A DNA stretch of 64,000 bases. It comes from Armigeres subalbatus (Eukaryota > Arthropoda > Insecta > Diptera > Culicidae). Made by a program: the position numbers and the translations under genes. Below are positions 1 to 11,825 of the stretch, piece by piece. Numbering within the stretch: the first letter of the stretch is position 1; every line of letters begins with the position of its first letter. The stretch spans positions 99,150,988-99,214,987 of the forward strand of contig NC_085140.1 in assembly GCF_024139115.2 (NCBI RefSeq), in the 5' to 3' direction. Under the pieces are notes generated by a model. It was not told where the DNA came from and searched no databases. It saw nothing but the letters and a program-made list of their open reading frames with translations.

Positions 1-1120
1 GAATTAAGTGTTAAATCACAAAAACATATTTGAACCCCGTCGGGATTTCCTACTGAATTCAATCAAAAATAACCTCATCAGGTATTCATTCACCAATTAC
101 TTCGAAAATTTCTCCAAGTACTCCTTTATAAAATTATTCATGAGATGATTTAGATTTTTTTCAGAACCATTCCAATTTTTTTTATTTCGAGGAAGAAATA
201 GTGGATAATTCAAAACAATCAGAAGGAATTCTAAAGAAATTTGTTGATGAACGCTAGAAGGAATTGCACATAAAATTTCTAGAAGAATACCGTTTTGACT
301 CAAATCCTGAAAATGACTCTTATTCCAAACACTGGCGATTTTGTAGAATTTTACTTAATTTTCCATCGGTTTTAAGTACGAAGGATCAAGATTACAAACG
401 AATTCAAAATTCTATAGAAAGAATTGCGCGAATAAAGCTAAAACGGCCATTTAAAAGCGAGAGTTCGGAATATTAGTCAAATTTAGGATTTGAGTCAAAA
501 CGGTACTAAGGGAAATTTCTTAAGGCAATTAATGAAGGAATTTATGAAAGAATTCCCACGGCAGCTCCTAGAGGGAATTGGCGGAGAATGCACCAAAGAT
601 CTTCCGAGAACAATTCTAGAAGAATATCGGAATTGACGGAACAATTTATAAGGATATTTCTGAAGAATGGTCACCGGTTAGCCTTGCGACTTTGATTCTT
701 GTTTCGGCCTATGATGTTTTCGGGTGGGAAACTTTCTTGGCTCCCTGAGCATAGTGTCTCCATTGTGATTGTAACTCAAGATACATACTTACTCATGCAA
801 TTGACATAGAAAAGCATTCAATTAATATTCTGTGTAAATGCTAATAGTATGGAATATAGAGCCAATGAAGAAGAATTTTCGCAATTTTCGGGTGAATTTT
901 CGCAAGTTTCAAGAACAATGCTTGAAATTTTGAGGGAATTACTATGGATATTTCAGTAGGCATTCTTGGTGGAATGTTTGAAAGAGTTCTCGGATTTTTT
1001 CAGCAAAATCTTCGAAGAAACTTCTGGAGATTTTTCCTTCCTCTGAAAAGAACCTCCGATTTTTTTCTCGAACAAATTATCAAAATTAAAATTTTTATAA
1101 AACTTTTTGTACGAATTCGC
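1..1120. repeat. Decayed GGAATTCC-type repeat region
   Basis: Short motifs such as ggaattc, gaaattcc and agaagaat recur at irregular spacing, mostly in 1-660 and 840-1120. They resemble a badly decayed version of the 24-bp minisatellite at 9.0-10.4 kb. Small open frames here are rich in Phe, Leu, Arg and Glu, as expected from such sequence, and none looks like a protein gene. Confidence 0.4.
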
Positions 1121-2479
1121 ATTAAACTAAAGCTTGTGCATTTTGCTTTAAAAGCATTGTTTTTAATAATGTCTTTTATGGTTGCAATTATGCCACCACT
1201 ATTAGCACCATTACCTCAAATGGCTGAAGATATTTATTAACAAAACATTCATTTGAAGTTCTAATGAATATTGGCATTTCAGCAAATAGTGCTAAGAAAA
1301 TCCTATGTGTCCTAATAATAGACAGTGTCCCTTGGAGTGTCCTAATAATAGAGCTTTTTTTTAAACAGTTAAGTATATTAGTTTAGTAGGAAACCGTAAT
1401 AAATCAATGTTTGTTTACAAAATAACGTACACGCAAGAAATGACACCTTAAATGTATGTGTACTTTCTCATACTTTTCTAAAAAAGCCTTTTCATTAAAT
1501 TCATTTGATTCTAATGATTATCCTACATCCGACACATACCTTGTATTTGACAAACAACTGAATTATATGACTAATTGAAAGTTCCCCAGGCATTCGCCGA
1601 CCAACTCAACGACCAACAGAAATGCTTATCAAGTTGGTGAAGAATGGCGTCCAGCGAATTGGTAAGTAATTTTAATAGAAAATCGTAACTAAGTACGGTT
1701 ATAGTATAAATTTGCAATTATAGGTGCCATCTCGAGTGCAATCATCTGAATCTGCTGTACCGGCGTGTACTCCTGCTCCAACAAACAAAACATTCAGTTT
1801 TTCATCAGAACAACCCAGCTGAGGCCAGTAACGATGCATACAAACGTAAGCCCCATCGTTGAGATCCAGCAGCGTCTGAAAGCCAAACAAACCGGTACAT
1901 CACAGAGAGCCTGAAGGAATTGAACAGCCCATTCAACAACTGCAGGCAATGATAATGTCCCAGAGGAACAGGAAGCACCATTTTCCAACAGGTTTTTTTT
2001 TAGCAAAATACATTGCTTTATCCGTTTGATGACTGGTGTCTATGCAATCAAGTACAAATTACTCCAAAAACCAAACAAATGAAGCAACCATCTCAAATGC
2101 AAACAAACATTTCAGCAATAAATTATTTATCATCGATCACATTTGTTTAATTAAAAAGAAAAAGATGCAATAATAATCAAGAATAAAAACGAAAATCCAT
2201 CGATTGAAATGATTTTTTCTACGCATATACTCCATAAACTGAACTTTTCAAAAGTATGTTTCAACTTTATAGATTCCATTTTGTAAACTCATGTATTTAA
2301 TGAAAATGCATTCTGGCGATAAGTCATTAATATCACACATACTTATTATGAGTACAACCCCATTGCAAAAATCCATGTGGGTTGGCACATGAATAGAATG
2401 GTCTTATTTTCTTGAGTGATACGACCGAATCGCAAAGTAAACACTATTTGATTTAATGTGTAAAACAAGTTCTTGTATA
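1121..2479. other. No gene recognised
   Basis: AT-rich sequence without a convincing gene. One local duplication is visible: the 16-mer gtgtcctaataataga occurs at 1307-1322 and again at 1337-1352, a 30-bp step. No RNA gene or transposon end was recognised. Confidence 0.4.
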
Positions 2480-2511
2480 AGAGGTGAGCCAGCCTAGGGC
2501 TGCAAACCTCT
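2480..2511 (+). repeat. Short hairpin repeat with AGCCAGCCTAGGGCT core
   Basis: The sequence starts AGAGGT and ends ACCTCT, and the inner core AGCCTAGGGCT is palindromic, so it can fold into a two-part stem. The same core, followed by AATAAA and a poly(A) run, recurs at 3430-3469. I infer that it is the 3' tail of a small retroposon family. This copy lacks the poly(A) run because a MITE starts directly after it. Confidence 0.4.
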
Positions 2512-2514
2512 ATA

Positions 2515-2946
2515 CTGCCTATGATCGCATATTTGTAACAATCGACAAGAGTAGGCATGGGAGAAATGGAACGATGAAGTTTGTAATATGCATAAGTATG
2601 CAAATCTCAATGATTTTCTGAAAATTCCCAAAAATTGAACAAAAACTTTATCTAGTTGGAATCTTCGGTAGAAACATTTCCATTACTTGGTATTTGAATG
2701 CCATCTATTTTTGAAATTTTTTGTGCACAGCGCATGGCGTACCCGCAATAAAGATTTCTAGTGTTACGGTTATGCGGTCACTTTGCGCAATGTTACAAAA
2801 CAACTTGGTAGTTTTTTCGAGTTTTTTGGAACAAACTTTCTTATTTCACCTGGTTAGCTGGAAGAACTAGCAATTTGGAGATGATTCATGAGCTTATCTC
2901 AAAATCGACAAAAATGCAAATGTTACAAATATGCGATCATGGGCAG
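2515..2946. mobile_element. MITE, 26-bp TIRs, TATA target duplication
   Basis: The left end CTGCCTATGATCGCATATTT (2515-2540 in full) is inverted at 2921-2946 with one mismatch over 26 bp. Both sides carry TATA (2511-2514 and 2947-2950), so the duplication is TA or TATA. No coding capacity is seen in the 432 bp. A diverged relative lies at about 3767-4177. The family is probably non-autonomous; superfamily unassigned. Confidence 0.75.
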
Positions 2947-2950
2947 TATA

Positions 2951-3419
2951 ATAAAGATATATAAAAAAAAAGTTCTTGCCAGAGATCAGCCAGTATCTTT
3001 ATTAGACAAATATTTGTATTAGAAAACGAAATTCTCACCGATCTACGTCGCCACGCCACCGCCCGCTGCTGACTGCAAACGGCATAATTGTATTTACTTG
3101 AGAGGCTTTTCAGCTCTTGGCTAGCTCACCTGATAATTTCAAATGTATTCGCACTTAGAACCTTAACTGAAGGCTTAATTTAGGATTTATATGCGCCTAA
3201 TGGAAAATATTTCAAAGGTTTTAAATATAATGTTAAAGGCTTGCCATAGAACAAGAATAACTAAAAAAAAAACCAAGATAGAAAATATCTCTAGGCTAGG
3301 TCAGGAAATTATTTTCAAACGAGTTGTTCGCTTCTTTTGTAAAATTGTTAGGAATGCAACTAAAAAGCACTCTTTTCGAAGTTTCGCGAGATTCCGCAGA
3401 CAAAAACGAAAACTGACAA
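2951..3419. other. No gene recognised
   Basis: Spacer between the MITE and a tiny retroposon insertion. The open frame at 3191-3439 is short, Lys/Arg-rich and without recognisable motifs, so I do not call it a gene. Confidence 0.35.
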
Positions 3420-3465
3420 CCGGAGACGAGCCAGCCTAGGGCTGACTCTTTAATAAACATAAAAA
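3420..3465 (+). mobile_element. Ultra-short 5'-truncated retroposon
   Basis: About 46 bp containing the AGCCAGCCTAGGGCTG hairpin core, then TTTAATAAACAT and an A-run. It is bracketed by aaaactgacaa at 3409-3419 and 3466-3476. The exact edges are uncertain by a few bases because the A-run merges with the duplication. The poly(A) tail, polyadenylation-like AATAAA and target duplication are the marks of target-primed retroposition. Confidence 0.6.
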
Positions 3466-3469
3466 AAAA

Positions 3470-3766
3470 CTGACAAAAACTTACACGAAGCATACCCGGT
3501 GGCTTCCGCAAACGAACGTCAACCGAAACGATTCGCACTACAGGTGGCACACCAATTGTTTTCTCGCGACGAAGGGAAAACACAGAATTTACACGACACG
3601 CACCGCACTAAAGAATTATTTTTCTTGCTGTCCGGAGCAGAAAAATCAACTTTCGCCCGCAGTATTCAAACCCGTACTGACGGGCGAAACAAAACACGCC
3701 CTAGGGTAGTTGTACCAGTAACAGCATTAGTGACTGTTTAGTACACATAATAGTACGGAATACGAT
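3470..3766. other. No gene recognised
   Basis: Moderately GC-rich sequence compared with its surroundings. The overlapping open frames on both strands (3296-3583 and 3499-3741) have no recognisable motifs. Confidence 0.3.
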
Positions 3767-4177
3767 TTATCTAATCCATATGTCACACTGCAATGCAAGG
3801 GAAAAATGGAACGATAAAGTTTGTGATATGAATTACCTAGTATGAAAATATAATTTACTTTAAAAAAATCTGCAAACGCTTTTGCAGAGGAAATCATCGG
3901 CAGCAAAATCTGCATCACTTAATATTTGAATGCAAATCAATTGTGTAACTTTTTGTTCAAGGAACATGGCACACATGTGACATAATTTTCCAGAGTTACA
4001 GTTATTCGGTCACTGCTCGCTGTTAAAAAACAACTTGGTAGTTTTTTCGGGATTTTTAGAACAAACTTTCAGATTTCACCAGTTTAGATGAAAGAACTAA
4101 CAATTTGAAGACAATATATGAGCCTAACTCAAAATAGCAAAAAATGCAAATGTTACAAATATGCGATCAAGGGCGGA
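3767..4177. repeat. Diverged second copy of the 2515-2946 MITE
   Basis: Several blocks match the element at 2515-2946, including aaacaacttggtagtttttt (4029-4048) and atgcaaatgttacaaatatg (4143-4162). The right end reads tgcgatcaagggcgg, close to the other copy's gcgatcatgggcag. The left end is too decayed to place firmly. Confidence 0.55.
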
Positions 4178-4768
4178 CTACACATATACCATTTATTGGA
4201 GTAAGTAATTTCAAATAGAAAACAAATATACATGTATTATTTAAACATTATTTTAATTAAAAAATAGAAAAGGAAGACTTTTAACCAAGCTTTCGATTCA
4301 ATAAATGCCATTAATAGTTTTACATCCAATTAAAAACAAATGGATGAGTAGCAATTGTGTCATGTGTCAGGCATGTGTCTCTTTTCCTCGCAAGTCAGTA
4401 AGAAAAAACGACGAAATTTGTGCCTCATTAGTTTAATTAAATAGTCTTAATTTATCACGTTTATTATTACCAGGTAAGTATCATTACTGGTACACCGACC
4501 CTAACGACACTGAAGAGTAAAACTGACATGACGTCTTTCTGAGCGCCTGTCGTCGCCGTCGCTGCCGTCACCGCCATCGCCGGCACGAGAGAGTGAGTGC
4601 AGCCAACCATCGACGTAACGCTGCGCTGTAACGCGCGCCGAATGCGTGAGTTCAAGAGAGCTCTGCCGCTGAACAGTGGAGAGCGTAAGCAATCATTATC
4701 ATTGTCATCATCATTGGCAACACGCGTTGCGCTTTGAAAACACCACGTGCTCCTTGCCATCTAGAACC
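4178..4768. other. No gene recognised
   Basis: AT-rich to 4440, then a GC-richer block at 4490-4760. The two overlapping minus-strand frames there (4467-4760, 4501-4692) show only low-complexity Ala, Thr and Asp and no domain. Confidence 0.3.
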
Positions 4769-5577
4769 CACACACCAAAATCTCAAATAGTATTTCAGCA
4801 AAATGCTTTACTGAAAATCAATCAGCAATTTTGAGGTTTACTGAAAGTCAGTAATTTGATTGGTCTTCACTGAAAATTAGCATACTTCTTCAGATTACTG
4901 ATCGTTCAGCATTTCCCATCGACTTGACAGTTTCATGTTTCGAGAAAAGCAACCATTTTTAGTTTTGAGCAGAAGATTTCACAATTGTCTTTTTTTAAAT
5001 AAATGTTATTTAATCAAACATTGAATTGCCGAATCTAACATGAGGCCTGTAAGTATTTCATCATTCATATATTCAATTATATATTTACATGAGATTATTA
5101 CAAAATAATCATGTGGAACATCATAAATATTTTTCAGCCAATCCAAATGAAGAGACGTCTAGCATTTCGCACTATTTTAGAGGCTAACACAAAAAATGCA
5201 CAAATATCAAATACATCCCCATGTTTATTGCATTGGATTTTATGTTTTTTGTAAATAAAATATAAAAAAATAATGGAAAATCAGTTTATTTATAATTTGT
5301 ACGTGGATCGAAAAAGCTGATTCTATCAGTAGTTGGGCGTATTTTGCTGAAATATATCAGCATGATGCTGTCAAATCCTGCGAGGGCCAAACCTACTGAA
5401 TTTTCAGCAAACTCTTCGAATTTGCTGATTATTCAGTAAAAAGTTGTCAAATGAGATGACAATTGATCTTGCTGAAATTTTCAGTAAATTGTTTTTACTG
5501 AAATGATTGCTGACCATTCAGCTCGGCAAAATTCAGCAAAATTATGCTGATTTTCGGCGAAAAAAATTTGGTGTGTA
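4769..5577. mobile_element. TIR element rich in TTCAGTA/TCAGCA motifs
   Basis: The ends are inverted: CACACACCAAA at 4769 and TTTGGTGTGTAG ending near 5578. Both inner flanks carry many copies of ctgaaaattcagtaa-like and tcagca motifs. The middle, about 4920-5330, is AT-rich and non-coding. This is a non-autonomous DNA transposon architecture; the target duplication could not be read with certainty. Confidence 0.55.
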
Positions 5578-6679
5578 GACAAAAGTGAATTGAAAGTCGC
5601 TCAAAATGAACTTCTCAAAACGTTTTTTTTAACTCACCTAAATTAACTTAACAGCAAGATGAACATGTCCAACTATAGACAAGCTAATAAAGTTGATCGT
5701 GAACCAGGTTTAAGCGGATTAGTAAAAACCCCCTAAGAGTTAAGCGGAGGCGAAAAAAAATTTCATAAATAAAAATTATCTAAATTAATAAAAAAAGGGT
5801 TGGGATTTCCTTTATCACGATTAAACTAGCCAACGGAATGGCCGATTTGCAAAAAACAATTTATGCTTTCAATCCGGTTTAAGTTCACATACAGAAAAGA
5901 ATATATACCACAGCTCGAAATTCATGAGTATGTAAACATTTGATGAGTAGTAAGAGATGTTTGAATTTTAAAACGATCATACATAAATTGATTTAGAATG
6001 CGGCGCTGCAAACATTTGACATATTTGAATAGAAAACTGTTTAGAGCTTTTTGTGGGATATATTTACTTGTCAAACGAGTTATTTAGTATTATTCCATTT
6101 CATTCCACCGCTAGATTGTAATTTTACAGATATATATCTAGAACTTCGTAAGATCCTTTACAGTGTGTTATTCTTGACTTGACTACGTTCTAGGACTAAT
6201 CAAGTCTAACTAAGTCGAGTCAAGTACGAGACACTGAAGTCAATATTTCTACTGAGATCGAAAAACGTGTCTGTAAAGTCCCAAATGAAATCGTTAAATA
6301 AAATGTGATATTATTAATTCGTCTTATGACAAGTGCAATAATAGTATTTTATGAAACTAGCTGCAAAAATCAAGTAAATTTGTACCAAAATAATTCAGTC
6401 TAATTTATTCATTCTTGCCAAAAATGTATGTCGATGCAGAGAACAATCATATTCCATGTTATCGTGCCCCATTGCATAGCTCGACAAACCATCAAACTCA
6501 CCCAAACTAATTGAGTAGAATGTAGTCGTGTAACTTTCTGTTGTTGGTTTTCCATTTTAGCATCCAAATTTGTAGTATAATGGAAAAATAGTATGGACAA
6601 ATATGCCTTACACGCACTGTAAACCACTGTATTATGATCGGGAATTTCAAAAAAAAAGTAGTGCTAGTTCTGAGCAAGG
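5578..6679. other. No gene recognised
   Basis: AT-rich sequence with no recognised gene, RNA or transposon end. Around 6175-6230 the motif caagtc/gacttg recurs without a clear period. Confidence 0.35.
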
Positions 6680-8110
6680 CAGGGTCCGTTCAGATGACGA
6701 ATGATGATCTGGGATATCACTTTGCAGGTGGCATTTAGGATGGTGATCGCTCGAAAGCTCCCATTACTTCCTTCCAGTTCCCCGGTAGCTGGTCAGTTTT
6801 CTAGATTCTGAATACCAGTCTGTGAAGACAAGTGGATAGCTTTGCGGGATCATCTTGATGAATTCAGTTCAGATATAATCCTTATCAGCTGCATCGATGC
6901 TATTGGACTGTTGGGTCTTCAATTTTCTTAAAGTTTGAGGCTGGCAAAGTTTTTTCTTCTGGAAGAAGCGGTTCTGCTGTCTCCGTTTTCGACTACAGCG
7001 TTCCACAATGTCCCTGGTTCCTTGTTGCAGCGCGACCGCCCGCACTGCGTCCTTCTTCTCCAAAATCTATCTGCACTCTTCGTCGAACCAATAGTTTCGT
7101 CAACTTTGTCACACATACCTAATATTGTTTTATACTGCGTCGCTAATGGCTGCTTCAACTGCACTTCAACAGAGGCCCCAAATGTACTCAAGAAAGCCCC
7201 ATCGAGCTACCCTTCTTCCGCGACGCTGCTTTAAGATGCTGCACATATGCAATGGAGACATCAGGTTGCTTCAGTCACTCTAGGTTGTACCGAGGCGGCC
7301 GTCGTTACCGAACATTGTTGATGACGAATAGTTATGCTTGCAGTTTAACCATTCCTAGACAGTCGATGTTAGTGTCAAGATAGATCCTGACATCGATAAT
7401 GTGTGAGAAGTACCATCCATCAATAAGTTTGTTATTCTGTCTGCAGTGTTGACCTCCAAGTATACCGATATTGATTGGTGTGCTAAAAGAAGGTGCTAGG
7501 AATCGCCATATTATTGAAGGCCGCGTAATTAATTATCCGTAGTCCGCTTTCCTTCGTCAACCAGTGGGCGCTGAACTTTGCAATAGTCTTTCTGAACTCC
7601 TCCCCCTGACCAACCTGAGCAGAGCATTTACATGACCTATGATGATTTTGACGTATTGGCTTGGGCAGCTTTCGAATTTATGTTTGAGCTGTGCGTAGAA
7701 TGCGTCCTTATAATATTCACTGCTTCCGGAGTGGGCTATGGACGATGATTATGCTATAGTTGATGACCCGGATTTTCAACCTCTTAATGATCGGTTACCA
7801 CCCGATCACGCTCCTTTGCATATCGCCCATCACGTTGAAAATTTTTTCCAGCTCGCGTGTGTTGCCGCAGCTCTGGTAGATGGCGATTACTTCTAATCAT
7901 TCGCACCATTGATCCCTTCCAACACACCCCCTGCAACGCTACGATGCCAAATCCGCGGTCTTACAGCACATCGACGTGTATGCGTGTGCTTCCGGTAAAC
8001 ATATGGTATAGTATACCTACTTCTAGTCCCTAGTCCCACCGAAATTCTTAGTTTCGAATATGCGCCCTCAAAATAGTCTTATTGTATGAGCGCCCCCTTA
8101 AAAAATAGGC
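6680..8110 (-). pseudogene. Decayed non-LTR endonuclease region
   Basis: Scattered nucleotide matches link this stretch to the endonuclease region at 24.6-25.3 kb. Both carry atgctatagttga (7750-7762 here) upstream of a Gly-Asp-rich region, and tgcaacgctacgatgcc (7942-7958) parallels tgcagcgctacgacgtc. Reading frames are interrupted throughout, so no protein can be made. I infer an old, frameshifted remnant of an APE-type endonuclease gene from the same broad RTE-like group. Its edges are approximate. Confidence 0.4.
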
Positions 8111-8309
8111 GACTAAGTACCCCATATTTTACGACGACAGGGCTGTCGATTATCCATTCCGCACAAGTACGCTCAATACTTCGCTCATCGTCCGGAAACA
8201 GACCCGTGGAGGCCGGTTAAGTGTTTTTATTTTCTTCTTTTACTGTTTGAAAAAGCCGTCTATGTTTGACTACAGAATGAGGATTCAAGGAGAGGACGAC
8301 GCAGCCGAC

Positions 8310-8740
8310 GAAGGATACGGATGAGATAATAGAAACCCTGTCATCGACCATGGCAGCCGTTGAGCTTATTCTGCATATCGGAGCGCCGTTGCGCGAGGAG
8401 TGCAACATCATCCGCCAATTCGAAGTCATTTAGGTGCTCCATGGTCATAGGCTGCCATAACAGCCCGCGGTTTGGTTCGTCGATTACGATGAGGAACAGT
8501 AACGGTGATAGAATACATCCTTGCCTCACACCAGCTACGACCCGGGTAGGGTTGGACAAGACCCCATTGTGCTGCACTCTACACGAGAAGGCCTCGTACT
8601 GTGCCTCGATGAGGCCGATGATTTTCTGAGGAACTCCCTTGCGTCTCAGGGCGCCCCACATATTCTCGTGATTGAGACGGTCGGCCGGTATGTTGAATCT
8701 AAAATCTAATATAGTATCGTAGTTCGTGGAAGCACAAACT
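8310..8740 (-). pseudogene. Reverse transcriptase fragment, RTE-like
   Basis: On the minus strand the protein contains QGCILSPLLF and ELADDVALLAQRRSDMQ, which are RT motifs B and C (the catalytic Asp pair is in LADD). It closely matches the element at 56.2-57.0 kb. Relative to that copy, nine residues are missing between FLIVIDE and PNRGLLW, consistent with a 27-bp deletion. The frame stays open through LLWQPMTMEHL where the 56.6-kb copy has a stop, so it helps to show what the intact sequence was. Only the central palm is present; there is no endonuclease and no 3' end. Confidence 0.75.
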
Positions 8741-9018
8741 GCTAGGAAACGATAGTGTGTTGATTCTCTCACTCTTAACTCTTCCTTCTTAACAGCTCTT
8801 CGCAGCATTCGATCGGGAAGCCGATCGATATCAATCTTTGTCCCTATCATTCCATTTGATTATATAAATTACATGCTGTAGAAATAGAGAGTCAGTCACA
8901 AATAAAAATTTGAACGCATCGTACTGTAATATCGTCGCGTATATTCAGTAGAGCAATAAATCTTGTCGTCTATCGTTTCCAACAAAATCGCAGCACAATC
9001 AATCCAAATTCGAAATAA
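8741..9018. other. No gene recognised
   Basis: Spacer between the RT fragment and the minisatellite; nothing recognised. Confidence 0.3.
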
Positions 9019-9434
9019 AGTAGTCCTCCAGGAATTCCTCCGAAGGTTCCTCCAGGAATTCCTCCTGAAAATTCTCCAGAAATTCCTCCGGAAAATCCTC
9101 CAGGAATTCCTCAGGAAGTTCCTCCAGGAATTCCTCCGGAAGTACCTCCAGGAATTCCTCCGGAAGTACCTCCAGGAATTCCTCCGGAAGTACCTCCAGG
9201 AATTCCTCCAGAAGTTCCTCCAGGAATTCCTCCGGAAGTTCCTCCAGGAATTCCTCCGGAAGTTCCTCCAGGAATTCCTCCGGAAGATCCTCCAGCAATT
9301 CCTCTGGAAGTTCCTCCAGGAATTCCTCCGGAAATTCCTCCAGGAATTCCTCCGGAAGTTCCTCCAGGAATTCCTCCGGAAGTTCCTCCAGGAATTCCTC
9401 CGAAAGTTCCTCCAGGAATTCCTCTGGAAGTTCT
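9019..9434. repeat. 24-bp minisatellite, block 1
   Basis: Tandem copies of a 24-bp unit close to ggaattcctccggaagttc plus ctcca. The period is a multiple of three and stop codons are rare, so long frames run on both strands with 8-residue periods ([16 protein letters not shown] and EFLRKFLQ types). That is a property of the repeat and not evidence of a gene. The block continues after a 67-bp insertion. Confidence 0.9.
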
Positions 9435-9501
9435 ATACGTGATGAACTTATATGTAAAATAAAAAATCACGATAATAAAGTTCAAAAAAAAAAAAAAAAA
9501 A
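9435..9501 (+). mobile_element. 67-bp retroposed 3' fragment with poly(A)
   Basis: A non-minisatellite insert ends in gataataaagttc followed by 18 A residues (9484-9501). It is flanked by a perfect 12-bp duplication, tctggaagttct, at 9423-9434 and 9502-9513. The duplication shares the variant tctgg instead of the usual tccgg, so it is a true target-site copy and not just chance repeat identity. The source element is not recognised. Confidence 0.8.
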
Positions 9502-10412
9502 TCTGGAAGTTCTTCCAGGAATTCCTCCGAAAGTTCCTCCAGGAATTCCTCCGGAAGTTCCTCCAGGAATTCCTCCGGAAGTTCCTCCAGGAATTCCTCC
9601 GGAAGTTCCTCCAGGAATTCCTCCGGAAGTTCCTTCAGGAATTCCCTCGGAAGTTCCTTAAGGAATTCCTCCGGAAGTTCCTTAAGGAATTCCTCCGGAA
9701 GTTTCTTCAGGAATTCCTCCGGAAGTTCCTCCAGGAATTCCTCCGGAAGTTCCTCCAGGAATTCCTCCGGAAGTTCCTCCAGGAATTCCTCCGGAAGTTC
9801 CTCCAGGAATTCCTCCGGAAGTTCCTCCAGGAATTCCTCCGGAAGTTCCTCCAGTCATTCCTCCGGAGTTCCTCCAGGCTTTCCTCCGGAAGTTCCTCCA
9901 GGAATTCCTCCGGAAGTTCCTCCAGGAATTCCTCCGGAAGTTCCTCCAGGAATTCCTCCGGAAGTTCCTCCAGGAATTCCTCCGGAAGTTCCTCCAGGAA
10001 TTCCTCCGGAAGTTCCTCCAGGAATTCCTCCGGAAGTTCCTCCAGGAATTCCTCCGGAAGTTCCTTCAGGAGTTCCTCATGAAGTTCCTCCAGGAATTCC
10101 CCAGAAAGTTCCTCTAGGAATTCCACCGGATGTTCTTTCAGGAATTCCTCCGGAAGTTCCTCCAGGAATTCCTCCGGAAGTTCCTTCAGGAATTCCTCCG
10201 GAAGTTCCTCCAGGAATTCCTTCGGAAGTTCCTCCAGGAATTCCTTCGGAAGTTCCTCTAGGAATTCCTCCGAAAGTTCCTCTAGGAATTCCTCCGGAAG
10301 TTCCTCCAGGAATTCCTTCGGAAGTTCGTCCAGAAATTCCTCCGGAAACACGTTCAGGAAATTCTCCAGAAGATCCTCCAGAACTTCCTCCCGAAGTTCC
10401 TCCAGCAATTGG
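9502..10412. repeat. 24-bp minisatellite, block 2
   Basis: Same 24-bp unit as block 1, about 38 units, more uniform in the centre and more varied at the right edge (10330-10412). The long minus-strand frame across it (9707-10582) is mostly EFLEELPE repeats with a non-repetitive N-terminal leader of about 60 residues. No homology is recognised. Confidence 0.9.
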
Positions 10413-11694
10413 TAGCGTGCATGGTGTTTTGGAGAAGGCTTTCTATTAATCGAGTCGGTATCCAAACTAAGGAGGGCTTCGAAAAGTAACCTCCGGTTCG
10501 GACCGAATGACTGCCAGAGAGTTCTCGGTTGAAAAGAGTGTTCTTTATTTTTGTCGTTCAATGGTTTAAATAGAGTTTTCACAATTTGATTATCTTAATG
10601 CCTATGTGTGATAGAACGAGACAGCTGGAGTGACTACCAAAAATTATCATTACTGAGTCAGTTAAATTTGGTGTATTTTCGGGCCTAGCCGGTTGTGCAA
10701 TTTGACATCTATCGTTTCAAGTGCGCTTGCTCTCGGACCTCACGCGGGACAAAAAAGTATGGATAGATAGCAACTAGCAATGAGCCACACTTGTCGCATA
10801 TGGATGTAATTTTATTCTATTGCACTTTTCGAGTGCATTGATTGGTTTATATTGGATGGTGTTTGGGTTTATTTATGTTTTTGGGTTTAGGTGATCAGAG
10901 GTTCTCAAGTCACACGACAAATTCCTCTGGGCTTTTCTCCAGGAATTCCTCCGGACTTTCCTCCACCAATTCCAGAACTTCCTCCAGAAATTCCTAGAGA
11001 AAGTCTTTATAGAAAAATGTGGAGGGAAAAATTATTCGAAAATTTGTTGTGTGAAAATTTTCGACACATCTTTGAAACAGTAAATACTCAGGTGGAAAAT
11101 TATGCAAAATGTATGACGCTTATTTTATGATCAGGGGGAATTACAAAAAAAAATCTAAAGCATGTCATCATAGATGGGATTTTCTTTCATCTTTGTTCGG
11201 GGTGAACCACTGCGTCCATTTCATTGAGCTTTTGTAGTATACCCGTGTCATTTGTTTAGTGCATGTCTTTCTGCTCCATTTGTATTGAGAAGAAATGAAG
11301 TAGTTGTTTTTTACTCAGATATTTTCTCTGTAAGCTTACTGTAAGACCTCTTTAGATTAAGGTACCGCTATTTATACCCTTCGAGAACTCTCAAAGGCGC
11401 CTCAATCAGTTTCGGCTCAACAAGTGGGATAATACTAATTTAGGCCATGCATCGGTACTGAAGTTCAAACATATTTTTGCTTCTTCTTATGAGTCCCGAA
11501 TTCGTTTTTGTAAAGAGATCTGATTTCATTGCGTTTTGGCATCTCTGAATTTCACCTTTACACAGAGCTCTAATCTGTCAGAGGGTTCAGCAGATCCACC
11601 AAATTCGTTTCCGCTTTTTTCTAATTAATCAGCGCTAGAGTTTGAAGATTCATGTCGTCGGCTTCGAAACCAGCCTAAGATAATTTACTCCATT
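10413..11694. other. No gene recognised; minisatellite traces
   Basis: Mostly unique AT-rich sequence. A short stretch at 10918-11005 again shows ggaattcctcc-type units, so it is probably a detached piece of the 24-bp minisatellite. The frame at 10891-11130 covers that piece and is not considered a gene. Confidence 0.35.
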
Positions 11695-11695
11695 G

Positions 11696-11825
11696 CAGGG
11701 GCGGATTTAGCCGGAAGGGGGCCCCAAGGCCGACAGTGTGTGGGGGCCCCAAAATGTACAAAAAAGGTTGGTTTTGGTACATTAGATTTGTGGGGGCCCG
11801 GAGCCACGCGACATTCCAGGAGCAC
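11696..11825. mobile_element. CAGGGGCGGATTTAGCC insertion in RT fragment
   Basis: The block begins caggggcggatttagccgg and contains three gggggccc runs. It interrupts the reverse transcriptase frame just after the conserved SHVLL residues, so it is younger than the RT fragment. The CAGGGGCGG start resembles hAT-type MITE ends, but no matching inverted right end was found. Its class is therefore uncertain. Confidence 0.4.

Noticed and set aside
944..1240. A 98-codon frame with a basic and then hydrophobic tail
   Set aside because: It lies largely in decayed repeat sequence and shows no recognised motif.
9707..10582. A 291-codon minus-strand frame, apparently a Glu/Leu-rich repeat protein
   Set aside because: It is the 24-bp minisatellite read in a stop-free frame; the opposite strand and other phases are equally open and the short unique leader has no homology.
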